Of a DNA stretch of 64,000 bases, positions 26,484 through 34,433 are shown piece by piece. The stretch is from Chungangia koreensis. GTDB lineage: Bacteria; Bacillota; Bacilli; Bacillales_A; Planococcaceae. The translations under genes and the position numbers were made by a program. Each line of letters opens with the position of its first letter. Position 1 is the first letter of the stretch. The notes under the pieces are model-generated. The model was not told the DNA's origin. It saw only the letters and a program-made list of their open reading frames with translations, and ran no database searches. The stretch lies in contig NZ_JBHSEC010000002.1 in the NCBI RefSeq assembly GCF_042651785.1, positions 62,001 to 126,000 of the forward strand, given 5' to 3'.

Positions 26484-27486
26484 CTCCTCCACCACGGGCA
26501 ATAATGATTTCTCCAGCGTCTTCCAATCGTCGGATGACCCCTACGATGCGAGTTTGAGCTTCTTCCACATCACGAAGCCGGACCGGCCCCATGAATTCCA
26601 TTTCTTCTTTGAAAGTTTCTGCCATCCTTTGGGACATGTTTCTGAAAATAACATCTCTTACTTCTTCGCTCGAAACTTTCATAGAAAGAATTAAATCTTC
26701 ATTTTCACAATCTCTGATTACGCGTTGAATCGAACGGTTATCCAATGTAACGATATCTTCAAATACAAACATCCGTTTTTTAATCTCTTCAGCTAACTCC
26801 GGATCTTGAATTTCCAATGCATCCAGAATAGTTTTTTCAGTCGAACGGTCAACCCCATTCAATACTTCTACCACCGCATCGATTCCACCGGTTTCCGTGA
26901 AGTCTTGTGTAACAGTAGAAGAAAGTTTCCGTTCCAATACAGATTCAATTTCACTAATGACTTCAGGTGATGTGGAATCCATAATAGCAATCCTTTTTGC
27001 AATATCTGCCTGAACTTCTTGTGGTAAGGAGGAAAGGATTGTTCCAGCTTGCGTCGGATCTAAATACGAAAGAATCAGTGCAATCGTCTGTGGATGCTCA
27101 TTTTGAATGAAATTCAAGATTTGTGCAGGGTCTGCACGTCGGGCAAAATCGAATGGACGAACTTGCAACGACGAAGTCAGGCGATTAATAATAGCTTGCG
27201 CATGATCTGAACCGAGTGCTTTTTCCAAGACAGTTTTCGCATAACCGATTCCGCCTTGAGAAATATAATCCTGTGCTAAAGCGATATTGTGAAATTCCTC
27301 AATTATTTCTTCCTTCACTCCAGGGTCCACTTTCTTTACACCTGATATTTCAAGAGTCAATCGCTCAATCTCTTCTTCATTCAAATGCTTATAAACTGAT
27401 GCTGAAACCTCTGGCCCTAATGAAATGAGCAGAAGGGCCGCTTTTTGTTTACCCGATAACTCTTTCTCTTTTACAATTCTGGACAA
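26467..27486 (-). CDS. fliG: Flagellar motor switch protein FliG
   Basis: C-ring torque protein that meets the stators. The 339-residue sequence shows the N-terminal FliF-binding domain, the middle domain with ARRADPAQILNFIQNEHPQTIALIL (EHPQ motif near residue 125) and the C-terminal torque domain with FVFEDIVTLDNRSIQRV and charged residues near 280-300. Length equals B. subtilis FliG (338). Translation begins at TTG with AGGAGG 7 bases upstream. Confidence 0.98.
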   Translation of the reverse strand: MSRIVKEKELSGKQKAALLLISLGPEVSASVYKHLNEEEIERLTLEISGVKKVDPGVKEEIIEEFHNIALAQDYISQGGIGYAKTVLEKALGSDHAQAIINRLTSSLQVRPFDFARRADPAQILNFIQNEHPQTIALILSYLDPTQAGTILSSLPQEVQADIAKRIAIMDSTSPEVISEIESVLERKLSSTVTQDFTETGGIDAVVEVLNGVDRSTEKTILDALEIQDPELAEEIKKRMFVFEDIVTLDNRSIQRVIRDCENEDLILSMKVSSEEVRDVIFRNMSQRMAETFKEEMEFMGPVRLRDVEEAQTRIVGVIRRLEDAGEIIIARGGGDDVIV

Positions 27487-27500
27487 AGACGACCCTCCTT

Positions 27501-29084
27501 TTAATCTTCAGCAATCCAAGTGCGTAGCAGTTTCGCAAATTCTTCCGGCTTTTCTTTCGCCATCTTTTCTAATTGCTTTCTGCGCAGAGTGGATTCTGTT
27601 TCTTTTTCCGTATTAATGTCTTCCACGTTGAGCATGATTTCTTCTTCCAAGACTTTTTCGTCTATAACCGAACGACGGGAACGGAACATAAAGAAGAGAA
27701 GGAGTACAATTACAACGAGCAATACTGCACCAACGACATATACCCACCAAGGGATTGCTGACCCAGTTAATACCGTTGCAGTTGATTTGCCGGAGAATGG
27801 TTGTACGGAAACTGCAATTTTCTCACCGATTTGTTCTTCCGTAAGTTCTCCAGCGGATTCTTTATCTATTGAAGTACGTACAATGGTACTAAGAATCTGT
27901 TCAACATCTTCTTGAACTCCTGCGGGTAATGATTCCGGATCATCCGGTACAGGAGGCTCGACCATTACCTGAATTCCGATATCACGGATGCGATAAGGAC
28001 TTTCTACGATATTCTTCCGGATTCGGTTGACTTCGTTGTTAATGGTCTCTTCAATCCGTTCATAATCGCCGGAAGCCGTTGAACCTTCTGCGTAATTGGT
28101 AAAGTTATCCGTCGGGTCTCCCCCTTCCGGAGTTCCACCATCAACTGGCGGATTCCCTGTAAATGTTTCGGAAATCCGTTGGGCACTTAACGCAATTCCT
28201 TCCATGTTCTCTTTATCCACTGGTTCTACAAGATTCTCTTCACGTTGCTCCTGTTGGAAATCGATATCCGTGGTAACAGACACAACCACTTTTTCCTGGC
28301 CCATTAATGTACCCAACATCATTTGCACTTGACGCTGGAGATCACGCTCAATGGTCTTTTTAAGTTGTAGCTGATCAGCAATAGACGTGCCAGTAGATCC
28401 GGATTTCGAATTGTTTAAATCGAAATACTCAAAATATTGGTTCGTGATGACGATATTATCTGTAGATAAATTCGGTACACTTTTTGAAACTAAGTTATAA
28501 AGTGCTGTAATCTGTGTATCAGAAAATTGATAACCCGGCTCTGTGTTCAATACAATCGATGCGGAAGCTTCTGCATTCCCCTGATTGAGGAATACACCTT
28601 GCTCTGGCATAGTAATCATTACCTTGGCATCCTTAACTCCTTGTACACCCTTAATCAAATTTGATAATTCAGTTTGCATAGAAGCGAGCTTAAGGACATC
28701 AAACTCATTATCTGTCATTCCGAATCCCGCATTTTGAGAAAAGAAGGAATAATCGATTCTTCCTGATTCCGGATACCCTTCAGATGCTAATTGCACCAAT
28801 AGGTCGTCTACCATCTCACTTGGCACTAAAATGGATGTGCCACCTGGAGCTACTTCATTCGGAACGCCCTGACTATCTAAAGTTTCTTTTATTTTTCCGA
28901 TTTCGGAACGGGATACATCTGTATAAAGCGGAACAAAATTCGTTTTAGTGGCAAAAAACGTAATCAGCGCAGCAAGGACAATGACACCTGCTAAAGTGCC
29001 AATTAAAGTGCCTTTCTGCGCTCTCGTACGGCTTGTCCAGTATCCCGAGAGATCGGATCTTATTTTCATTAATCTCTCTTTCAT
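27501..29084 (-). CDS. fliF: Flagellar MS-ring protein FliF
   Basis: Forms the membrane-supramembrane ring, the base of the flagellum. The 527-residue protein has a first membrane helix at about 24-46, ring-building motifs (EGYPESGRIDYSFF near 105), the periplasm-type loop, a second membrane helix at about 440-463 and the C-terminal FliG-binding tail ending PEEFAKLLRTWIAED. Length is close to B. subtilis FliF (536). GGAGG precedes the ATG by 6 bases. Confidence 0.98.
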   Translation of the reverse strand: MKERLMKIRSDLSGYWTSRTRAQKGTLIGTLAGVIVLAALITFFATKTNFVPLYTDVSRSEIGKIKETLDSQGVPNEVAPGGTSILVPSEMVDDLLVQLASEGYPESGRIDYSFFSQNAGFGMTDNEFDVLKLASMQTELSNLIKGVQGVKDAKVMITMPEQGVFLNQGNAEASASIVLNTEPGYQFSDTQITALYNLVSKSVPNLSTDNIVITNQYFEYFDLNNSKSGSTGTSIADQLQLKKTIERDLQRQVQMMLGTLMGQEKVVVSVTTDIDFQQEQREENLVEPVDKENMEGIALSAQRISETFTGNPPVDGGTPEGGDPTDNFTNYAEGSTASGDYERIEETINNEVNRIRKNIVESPYRIRDIGIQVMVEPPVPDDPESLPAGVQEDVEQILSTIVRTSIDKESAGELTEEQIGEKIAVSVQPFSGKSTATVLTGSAIPWWVYVVGAVLLVVIVLLLFFMFRSRRSVIDEKVLEEEIMLNVEDINTEKETESTLRRKQLEKMAKEKPEEFAKLLRTWIAED

Positions 29085-29127
29085 TGCAATCCTCCGGTCA
29101 AGTGATCAAGTCAACTAAGTATTCCAT

Positions 29128-29430
29128 TTAGACTGGCATTCTCATGACTTCTTGGTATGCTTCAATCACTTTATTTCTGATTTCCATCGTGGCATTGAGT
29201 GTAATGCTTGCCTTCTGGGAAGCGATCATCACCTGATGCAGTTCCACTTCTTCTCCACGAATCAGTTTTCCTGTCAGCTTGTCAGAGACAGCTTGCTGAT
29301 CATTAACAGACTGGATTGCGTCTTTCAGCATGGTTCCAAAATTTTGTTGGGCTTCAAATGGTGTAACTCTTGCGGATTGCGGTTGTGCAGCCAAACCCGG
29401 ACCCATGAGTGATACTGATTGAATTGCCAA
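29128..29430 (-). CDS. fliE: Flagellar hook-basal body protein FliE
   Basis: Joins the MS ring to the rod. The 100-residue product has the conserved C-terminal half: FGTMLKDAIQSVNDQQAVSDK and the closing MIASQKASITLNATMEIRNKVIEAYQEVMRMPV pattern (ending QEVMRMPV). It seems to start at TTG (29430), with AGGGGGAAG upstream; no ATG fits the alignment. Located between flgC and fliF as in all Bacillus fla/che operons. Confidence 0.95.
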   Translation of the reverse strand: MAIQSVSLMGPGLAAQPQSARVTPFEAQQNFGTMLKDAIQSVNDQQAVSDKLTGKLIRGEEVELHQVMIASQKASITLNATMEIRNKVIEAYQEVMRMPV

Positions 29431-29474
29431 AACAACTTCCCCCTAAACTGAACTATGTATTCTTTATTTCTTTC

Positions 29475-29936
29475 TTACTTCCCAATCTCTAATGCTTTCA
29501 TAAGCATCGATTTATTGGCATTCAACGCTGTGACGTTCGCTTCATAAGAACGCGTAGCAGATATAAGGTCAACCATTTCACGTAATGGATCGACATTCGG
29601 CATTTCGACATACCCAGCGTCGTTTGCGTCAGGGTGTGAAGGGTCAAAAACCAATTTAAACGGTGTCTCATTATCTTCGTTCACAGCTGTAACTTTCACA
29701 CCTGATCCAGCACCATTACGATCAGCCTTGCCGATTGCGGTATTGAGGAATGAAGAAAATTGTCCACCTTGAGATTGCAACGTAACGGTCTTCCTGCGGT
29801 AAGGCTGCCACTCTCCCTCGACAAATTTCGCACGAGTGGTATCAATATTCGCCATATTGGAGGAAATGACATCCATCCGCAGGCGTTGGGCAGTCAGCGC
29901 AGAGGCTGAGGTATTTATACTATGAAAAATTGACAA
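29475..29936 (-). CDS. flgC: Flagellar basal-body rod protein FlgC
   Basis: Proximal rod subunit. The 153-residue protein has the N-terminal rod motif SALTAQRLRMDVISSNMANIDTT (residues 12-34, shown partly as RLRMDVISSNMANIDT) and the C-terminal rod helix YVEMPNVDPLREMVDLISATRSYEAN near residues 110-135. Length matches B. subtilis FlgC (150). It begins 2 bases downstream of flgB. Confidence 0.97.
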   Translation of the reverse strand: MSIFHSINTSASALTAQRLRMDVISSNMANIDTTRAKFVEGEWQPYRRKTVTLQSQGGQFSSFLNTAIGKADRNGAGSGVKVTAVNEDNETPFKLVFDPSHPDANDAGYVEMPNVDPLREMVDLISATRSYEANVTALNANKSMLMKALEIGK

Positions 29937-29938
29937 CG

Positions 29939-30328
29939 TTACCTGCCTCCTTTAATCACGTTCTGAAGGGTGTTCAGTTTACCATTCATTCGATCAACTA
30001 ATGCATTATAGTAGATGGTATTCGTTGCAAGATTAGCCTGCTCCTTATCCATATCTACTCCGTTTCCATTACTTCTGTAACGGAATTGGGAACTGAACGT
30101 GCCACCGCCCGATCCGCTGGATTCAAATTCAATATGACGTTGGTCTGTACGATATGCTTGGATAGGCGAAGTTTTAGCTTCATTCAGCATCTGACTGAAA
30201 CTGACATCTTTCGACTTATAGTTCGGCGTGTCGACGTTTGCGATATTTTGAGAAATCACTTTACTTTTTAGCGCAGAATAATTCAATCCACGTTCTAAAT
30301 CCGTAATAGTCCCACTAAACAAACTCAT
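29939..30328 (-). CDS. flgB: Flagellar basal-body rod protein FlgB
   Basis: First gene of the fla/che operon; proximal rod subunit. The 129-residue product carries NYSALKSKVISQNIANVDTPNYK (split: KVISQNIANVDTP near residue 22-34) and ends with the VDRMNGKLNTLQNVIKGG helix. Length equals B. subtilis FlgB (129). A 237-base gap upstream contains the codY terminator, tandem Spo0A-box candidates and a SigA-type promoter. Confidence 0.97.
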   Translation of the reverse strand: MSLFSGTITDLERGLNYSALKSKVISQNIANVDTPNYKSKDVSFSQMLNEAKTSPIQAYRTDQRHIEFESSGSGGGTFSSQFRYRSNGNGVDMDKEQANLATNTIYYNALVDRMNGKLNTLQNVIKGGR

Positions 30329-30380
30329 TTCCCCTACACCTTTCCATAATTATCTATTATTATTACAAAACTATAACTCT

Positions 30381-30410
30381 ATTGTAATAGAAGCAAGAAA
30401 GTAGTGTCTA
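30381..30410 (-). promoter_or_regulatory. Candidate SigA promoter of the fla/che operon
   Basis: On the minus strand TAGACA (30405-30410), 18 bases, TACAAT (30381-30386), each hexamer one base off consensus. The implied start is about 45 bases before the flgB ATG. In B. subtilis the main fla/che promoter is also a SigA promoter in this gap. An alternative -10 (TATAGT, just downstream) has poorer spacing. Confidence 0.6.
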
Positions 30411-30500
30411 CGGCATTTGAAGTACTTTTAATAGGTCGAAAAGCCTGTTTTTTAGTAAATTCATGAAAGTTCGTCGACTTTTTTGAAACCAGGGTCCTAT

Positions 30501-30518
30501 TTGTCGAACATTGTCGAA
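30501..30518. promoter_or_regulatory. Tandem Spo0A-box candidates upstream of fla/che
   Basis: TTGTCGAA occurs twice, at 30501-30508 and 30511-30518, on the plus strand, exactly 10 bases apart. TGTCGAA is the consensus Spo0A box, and dimers of phosphorylated Spo0A bind tandem boxes at this spacing. A third, one-mismatch copy (GGTCGAA, 30434-30440) lies closer to the -35. The pair abuts the T run of the codY terminator. Confidence 0.6.
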
Positions 30519-30549
30519 AAAAGAAAAAGCACTTCCGTTACGGAAGTGC
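30517..30549 (-). terminator. Intrinsic terminator after codY
   Basis: A 9-bp perfect stem GCACTTCCG/CGGAAGTGC (30529-30537, 30541-30549) with a three-base loop, followed on the minus strand by TTTTTCTTTTTT. It lies 17 bases beyond the codY stop and separates the xerC-hslV-hslU-codY unit from fla/che. Confidence 0.92.
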
Positions 30550-30565
30550 CTTCTTTTTACCTACA

Positions 30566-31345
30566 TTATTTAGATTTTAAATTTTCCAGTTCTGTCAGGA
30601 ATTTGTCATTTAATACTTTAATGTAAGTCCCTTTCATTCCTAAGGAACGAGACTCAATTACGCCTGCACTTTCCAATTTACGCAAGGCATTAACGATGAC
30701 CGAACGAGTGATGCCGACGCGGTCTGCAATTTTAGATGCAACTAATAGGCCCTCTGTTCCGTTCAACTCTTCAAAAATGTGCTCAATGGCTTCCAATTCA
30801 CTGTAAGATAGGGAGTTGATGGCCATTTGAACCACAGCCTTGCTGCGTGCTTCAAGTTCAATTTCTTCAGATTTCTCACGTAGAATTTCCATACCAACAA
30901 CAGTAGCACCGTATTCAGCCAAGATTAAATCATCATCTTCAAATTCTTGGTTCATACGTGCAAGGATGAGTGTTCCTAAACGTTCCCCTCCACCAATAAT
31001 CGGAACGATTGTTGTCAAACCCTCTTGGAAAAGATCGCTGTTTTCAATAGGGAAAGCAGTCAAATCGTTATTGAGGCGTATATTGGAAGATGTTCCCGTA
31101 ACTCCGAAAAGCTTTTGTGTATATTCTTCCGGGAACTGGCGCTCTTCAAACATCTTCTTCATACGTTCATTTTCAATCTGTTGATTGATCGCAAGACCTA
31201 ACAACTTACCTTTGCGGCTTAAAATGTACACATTACTTTCGATGACATGGCTCAAAGTTTCCGCCATCTCTTTAAAGTTTACCGGTTTTCCGGCAGATGC
31301 CTGAAGCATCGAGTTAATTTCGCGTGTTTTCTGTAATAAATTCAT
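30566..31345 (-). CDS. codY: Global transcriptional regulator CodY
   Basis: GTP- and branched-chain-amino-acid-sensing repressor of nutrient and stationary-phase genes. The 259-residue protein, the same length as in B. subtilis, has the GAF ligand domain (1-155; [15 protein letters not shown] opening) and a C-terminal winged helix-turn-helix with [26 protein letters not shown] (about 203-228; recognition helix VNALRKLES). It sits at the end of the xerC-hslV-hslU operon; a weak additional promoter (TTTAGA-16-TATATT) can be read in the 95-base gap before it. fla/che follows, one of the classical CodY targets. Confidence 0.98.
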   Translation of the reverse strand: MNLLQKTREINSMLQASAGKPVNFKEMAETLSHVIESNVYILSRKGKLLGLAINQQIENERMKKMFEERQFPEEYTQKLFGVTGTSSNIRLNNDLTAFPIENSDLFQEGLTTIVPIIGGGERLGTLILARMNQEFEDDDLILAEYGATVVGMEILREKSEEIELEARSKAVVQMAINSLSYSELEAIEHIFEELNGTEGLLVASKIADRVGITRSVIVNALRKLESAGVIESRSLGMKGTYIKVLNDKFLTELENLKSK

Positions 31346-31440
31346 CTACAACTTCCTCCTATGGGAATAATATACCCATTAATTCAAAATTCTAAAGGTT
31401 TTTAATCGTTCAGAATAGTTTTTGCCTACATTAGTCTACA

Positions 31441-32838
31441 TTATAAGATAAATTGTGACAAATCTTTATTCTTTATTATGGTTCCTAATTTTTGATCGAC
31501 ATACTGTGAAGTGATTTCAATTTGCGTCGGTGCTATATCAGAAGCCTCGAATGACAGATCTTCCAATAACTTTTCTAAAATGGTATGCAAACGTCTGGCC
31601 CCGATGTTTTCAGTATTCATATTCACTTCATCAGCGATTTCAGCTAATCTTACAATTGCATCATCCTTGAAGTTAATGGAAACCCCCTCAGTTTCTAAAA
31701 GCGCCGTATACTGGGTGATCAAGGAATTATCTGGTTCTTTCAAAATCCGGATCAAATCATCTTTCGTCAACTTCTCAAGTTCTACACGGATAGGGAAACG
31801 GCCTTGCAATTCGGGTATGATATCAGAAGGCTTTGCCATGTGGAAAGCCCCTGCTGCTATAAATAGCATATAGTCTGTCTTAACCGGACCATATTTTGTC
31901 GTTACAGTAGACCCCTCTACAATCGGTAATATATCACGTTGAACACCTTCACGCGATACATCTGCGGAAGATGAACCGCCGCTCCGACTCGCAATTTTGT
32001 CCATCTCATCTATAAAAATGATTCCTGATTGTTCAGCACGTTCGATAGCAATTTGAGAAATCTCCTCGGTATCCACCAATTTTTGAGCTTCTTCCAATGT
32101 CAGTACTCGGCGTGCGTCTTTTACTTTCATTTTCCTTTTTTTCTTGCGCTTTGGCATCATACCGGATAACGCGTCTTGCATACTTGAGCCCATCTGTTCC
32201 ATACCCGAACCTTGTAAAGCGTCAAACAAGGAAGGCGTCTGCTCTGTAACCTCTACCGTAATCCATTCGTCCTCAAGCTTTCCTTCTCTTAATCGATCCG
32301 CGACTTCCGAACGCTTTATACGAATTTCGGTTTCTTCACCAGAATCGGTCTCCTCTTCCATCCGCTGTCCAAAAATCATTTCGAAAGGATTTTGTCCGCT
32401 TTGTTTCTTTTTTAAAGATGGCACTAAAAGCTTGACAATCCGCTCATCGGCTAACCGTTCAGCCTGATCTTTCACTTCGTCCATTTTCTCTTCCTTAACG
32501 ATACGGACTGCCGATTCCGTCAAATCACGGACCATCGATTCAACATCCCGGCCAACATAGCCGACCTCAGTAAATTTCGTCGCTTCTACTTTAATGAAAG
32601 GAGCATTGATCAACTTGGCAATTCTACGGGCAATTTCAGTTTTCCCCACACCGGTAGGACCTATCATCAATATATTTTTCGGAATAATTTCATTTCGCTG
32701 TTCTTCTGTTAAAAGATTCCGTCGATAGCGATTCCGGATAGCGACAGCTACTGCTTTTTTGGCATTCTGCTGTCCTACGATATACCTGTCCAAATGCTCC
32801 ATCAACTGTCTTGGCGTCCAATCATTCTTTTTCATCAT
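31441..32838 (-). CDS. hslU: HslU/ClpY ATPase subunit of the two-component protease
   Basis: AAA+ unfoldase that feeds substrates to HslV. The 465-residue protein has [20 protein letters not shown] near the N-terminus, Walker [16 protein letters not shown] (near 55-70), the [14 protein letters not shown] pore-region motif near 90, an inserted I domain (about 110-240) with a Lys-rich [12 protein letters not shown] stretch, Walker [12 protein letters not shown] and sensor regions. B. subtilis ClpY has 467 residues. It overlaps hslV by 17 bases, with GGAGG 6 bases before the ATG. Confidence 0.97.
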   Translation of the reverse strand: MMKKNDWTPRQLMEHLDRYIVGQQNAKKAVAVAIRNRYRRNLLTEEQRNEIIPKNILMIGPTGVGKTEIARRIAKLINAPFIKVEATKFTEVGYVGRDVESMVRDLTESAVRIVKEEKMDEVKDQAERLADERIVKLLVPSLKKKQSGQNPFEMIFGQRMEEETDSGEETEIRIKRSEVADRLREGKLEDEWITVEVTEQTPSLFDALQGSGMEQMGSSMQDALSGMMPKRKKKRKMKVKDARRVLTLEEAQKLVDTEEISQIAIERAEQSGIIFIDEMDKIASRSGGSSSADVSREGVQRDILPIVEGSTVTTKYGPVKTDYMLFIAAGAFHMAKPSDIIPELQGRFPIRVELEKLTKDDLIRILKEPDNSLITQYTALLETEGVSINFKDDAIVRLAEIADEVNMNTENIGARRLHTILEKLLEDLSFEASDIAPTQIEITSQYVDQKLGTIIKNKDLSQFIL

Positions 32839-33379
32839 CTAACGCCTCCACAATAATTTCATGGTTTGTAAAGACACAAATATCCGCAGCAATTGTCAAA
32901 GCCGCTTTAGCAATTTCCACTGCACTCAGTTCCTCTCCAGAGTATTGACGTAATGCGCGTCCTGCAGCAAGGGCATAATTGCCGCCAGAGCCGATAGCCA
33001 AAATTCCGTCGTCTGGTTCAATTACTTCTCCCGTTCCCGAAACTAATAGCAGCTGATCTTTATTCATGACGATTAACATCGCTTCAAGTTTTCGAAGAAT
33101 GCGGTCACCCCGCCATTCCTTAGCAAGCTCTACTGCTGCACGCTGCAAGTTGCCATTATACTCCATTAACTTTCCTTCAAACATTTCGAACAATGTAAAT
33201 GCATCCGCTACCGAGCCGGCGAAACCTGCCAATACTTGACCGTTGAATAGTCTTCGTACTTTTCGGGCAGTATGTTTCATCACCACGGAATTACCTAACG
33301 TTACTTGTCCGTCACCGGACATGGCACATCGTCCTTTATGATGTATAGCAAATATCGTTGTTGCATGGAAATCCGTCAT
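32822..33379 (-). CDS. hslV: HslV/ClpQ proteolytic subunit, N-terminal extended form
   Basis: Proteasome-beta-type peptidase partner of HslU. The 185-residue protein resembles B. subtilis ClpQ, with [26 protein letters not shown], and [14 protein letters not shown] near 125. As in B. subtilis, the canonical TT(I/V) start is preceded by a short extension; here the sequence opens [11 protein letters not shown], so after Met removal the terminal residue would be Thr2, whereas B. subtilis has Ser2. The nucleophile is therefore probably Thr2 rather than Thr7, an inference from the Bacillus work. Confidence 0.96.
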   Translation of the reverse strand: MTDFHATTIFAIHHKGRCAMSGDGQVTLGNSVVMKHTARKVRRLFNGQVLAGFAGSVADAFTLFEMFEGKLMEYNGNLQRAAVELAKEWRGDRILRKLEAMLIVMNKDQLLLVSGTGEVIEPDDGILAIGSGGNYALAAGRALRQYSGEELSAVEIAKAALTIAADICVFTNHEIIVEALDDEKE

Positions 33380-33397
33380 GGTGTTTCACCTTTCCTT

Positions 33398-34294
33398 TCA
33401 CGCCCTTGGATGGGCATTTATATAGGTTTTCCGTAAATGTTCCTTCGTTACATGGGTGTACACTTGGGTAGAGGAGAGGTGGGCATGCCCCAACAATTCC
33501 TGCACAGTTCTCATATCTGCTCCGTTATTCAACAAATGTGTTGCAAAGGTATGACGGATCATATGAGGATAGATCTTTTGCAAGGAAGCTTTTTTTACCA
33601 TCTCATCGAGTATGTAACGTACTCCTCTATCCGTTAATGGTTCACCACGAAGATTGACGAAAAGGGAGTCATGTAGCTTTTCTTTCATGATGAAGGGGCG
33701 TGACTCCTCACTATATGCCTTTAATGCTTCTGCTGCATAATGGCCGAACGGAATATAACGTTCTTTTCTTCCCTTCCCCATCACTCGGACGATCCCTAAG
33801 TGGAGATCGGCATCCCCTACTTTTAAAGACGTCATTTCGCTCACTCGGATTCCTGTCGCATAGAGAAGTTCTAAAATCGCCATATTTCGCAGAGATTTTC
33901 GGTCGCTCCCTAAGTTAGCCTTGAATAATTGTTCAAGTTCCTCTTCATAAAAAAACTGAGGAAGTTTCTCCTCTTTCTTTGGGTGGTAAAGCGATCTGAA
34001 TGCATCTTCTTTGATTCCATACTTGCGATTTGCGAATCTGAAAAAAGATCGGATGGATGAAATTTTTCGTGATATGGACGTCCTCGCCAATTGCTGATCA
34101 TACAAATTGTTCACAAATAATCTGGCTTGTGAATACTCCACGTCATCCAAATCCATTATTGACTCCGTTTTTAGAAAATCAAAAAATTCTTTTACATCCT
34201 TTTCATATTCAGCAACCGTGTACGGAGAAAAGTTTTTTTCAAGCTGTAAGTAAGTAATAAATTCATCGATTGCTTGCTCAGTGCCTAATTTCAT
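33398..34294 (-). CDS. xerC: Tyrosine recombinase XerC (CodV)
   Basis: Site-specific recombinase that resolves chromosome dimers at dif with XerD (in Bacillus, CodV with RipX). The 298-residue protein has an N-terminal SAM-like DNA-binding domain and a complete catalytic set: Arg150 (ATGIRVSE), Lys174, His244, Arg247, His270 and nucleophile Tyr279 (STQVYTH). The ATG at 34294 is preferred since AGGAG lies 5 bases upstream; the longer frame adds a few unsupported residues. In B. subtilis trmFO precedes this gene; here it does not. Confidence 0.96.
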   Translation of the reverse strand: MKLGTEQAIDEFITYLQLEKNFSPYTVAEYEKDVKEFFDFLKTESIMDLDDVEYSQARLFVNNLYDQQLARTSISRKISSIRSFFRFANRKYGIKEDAFRSLYHPKKEEKLPQFFYEEELEQLFKANLGSDRKSLRNMAILELLYATGIRVSEMTSLKVGDADLHLGIVRVMGKGRKERYIPFGHYAAEALKAYSEESRPFIMKEKLHDSLFVNLRGEPLTDRGVRYILDEMVKKASLQKIYPHMIRHTFATHLLNNGADMRTVQELLGHAHLSSTQVYTHVTKEHLRKTYINAHPRA

Positions 34295-34313
34295 GCAATC
34301 TCCTCCACAATTC

Positions 34314-34347
34314 AAAAGCCTCTAAATTATAACAACATTTAGAGGCT
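34314..34347 (-). terminator. Intrinsic terminator after topA
   Basis: An 11-bp perfect stem AGCCTCTAAAT/ATTTAGAGGCT (34317-34327, 34337-34347) with a nine-base loop, followed on the minus strand by only TTTTG. The short T run makes it moderate. It ends just before the xerC ribosome binding site, so the xerC-codY unit may depend on a promoter in the remaining 85 bases upstream or on read-through. Confidence 0.65.
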
Positions 34348-34433
34348 CTTGACAATAAAAGTGATATTGAATTCTTAAAATTTAGAATTGTATCTATCAC
34401 AATTTATTCAATTATTTGGGAGAATATTCAAAT

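Noticed and set aside
30405..30432. SigD-like promoter before flgB (TAAA ... GCCGTAGA)
   Set aside because: The spacing is only 12 bases and the -10 has two mismatches; it overlaps the better SigA -35.
31380..31430. CodY box before codY
   Set aside because: The best match to AATTTTCWGAAAATT has five mismatches or needs a deletion; not reliable.
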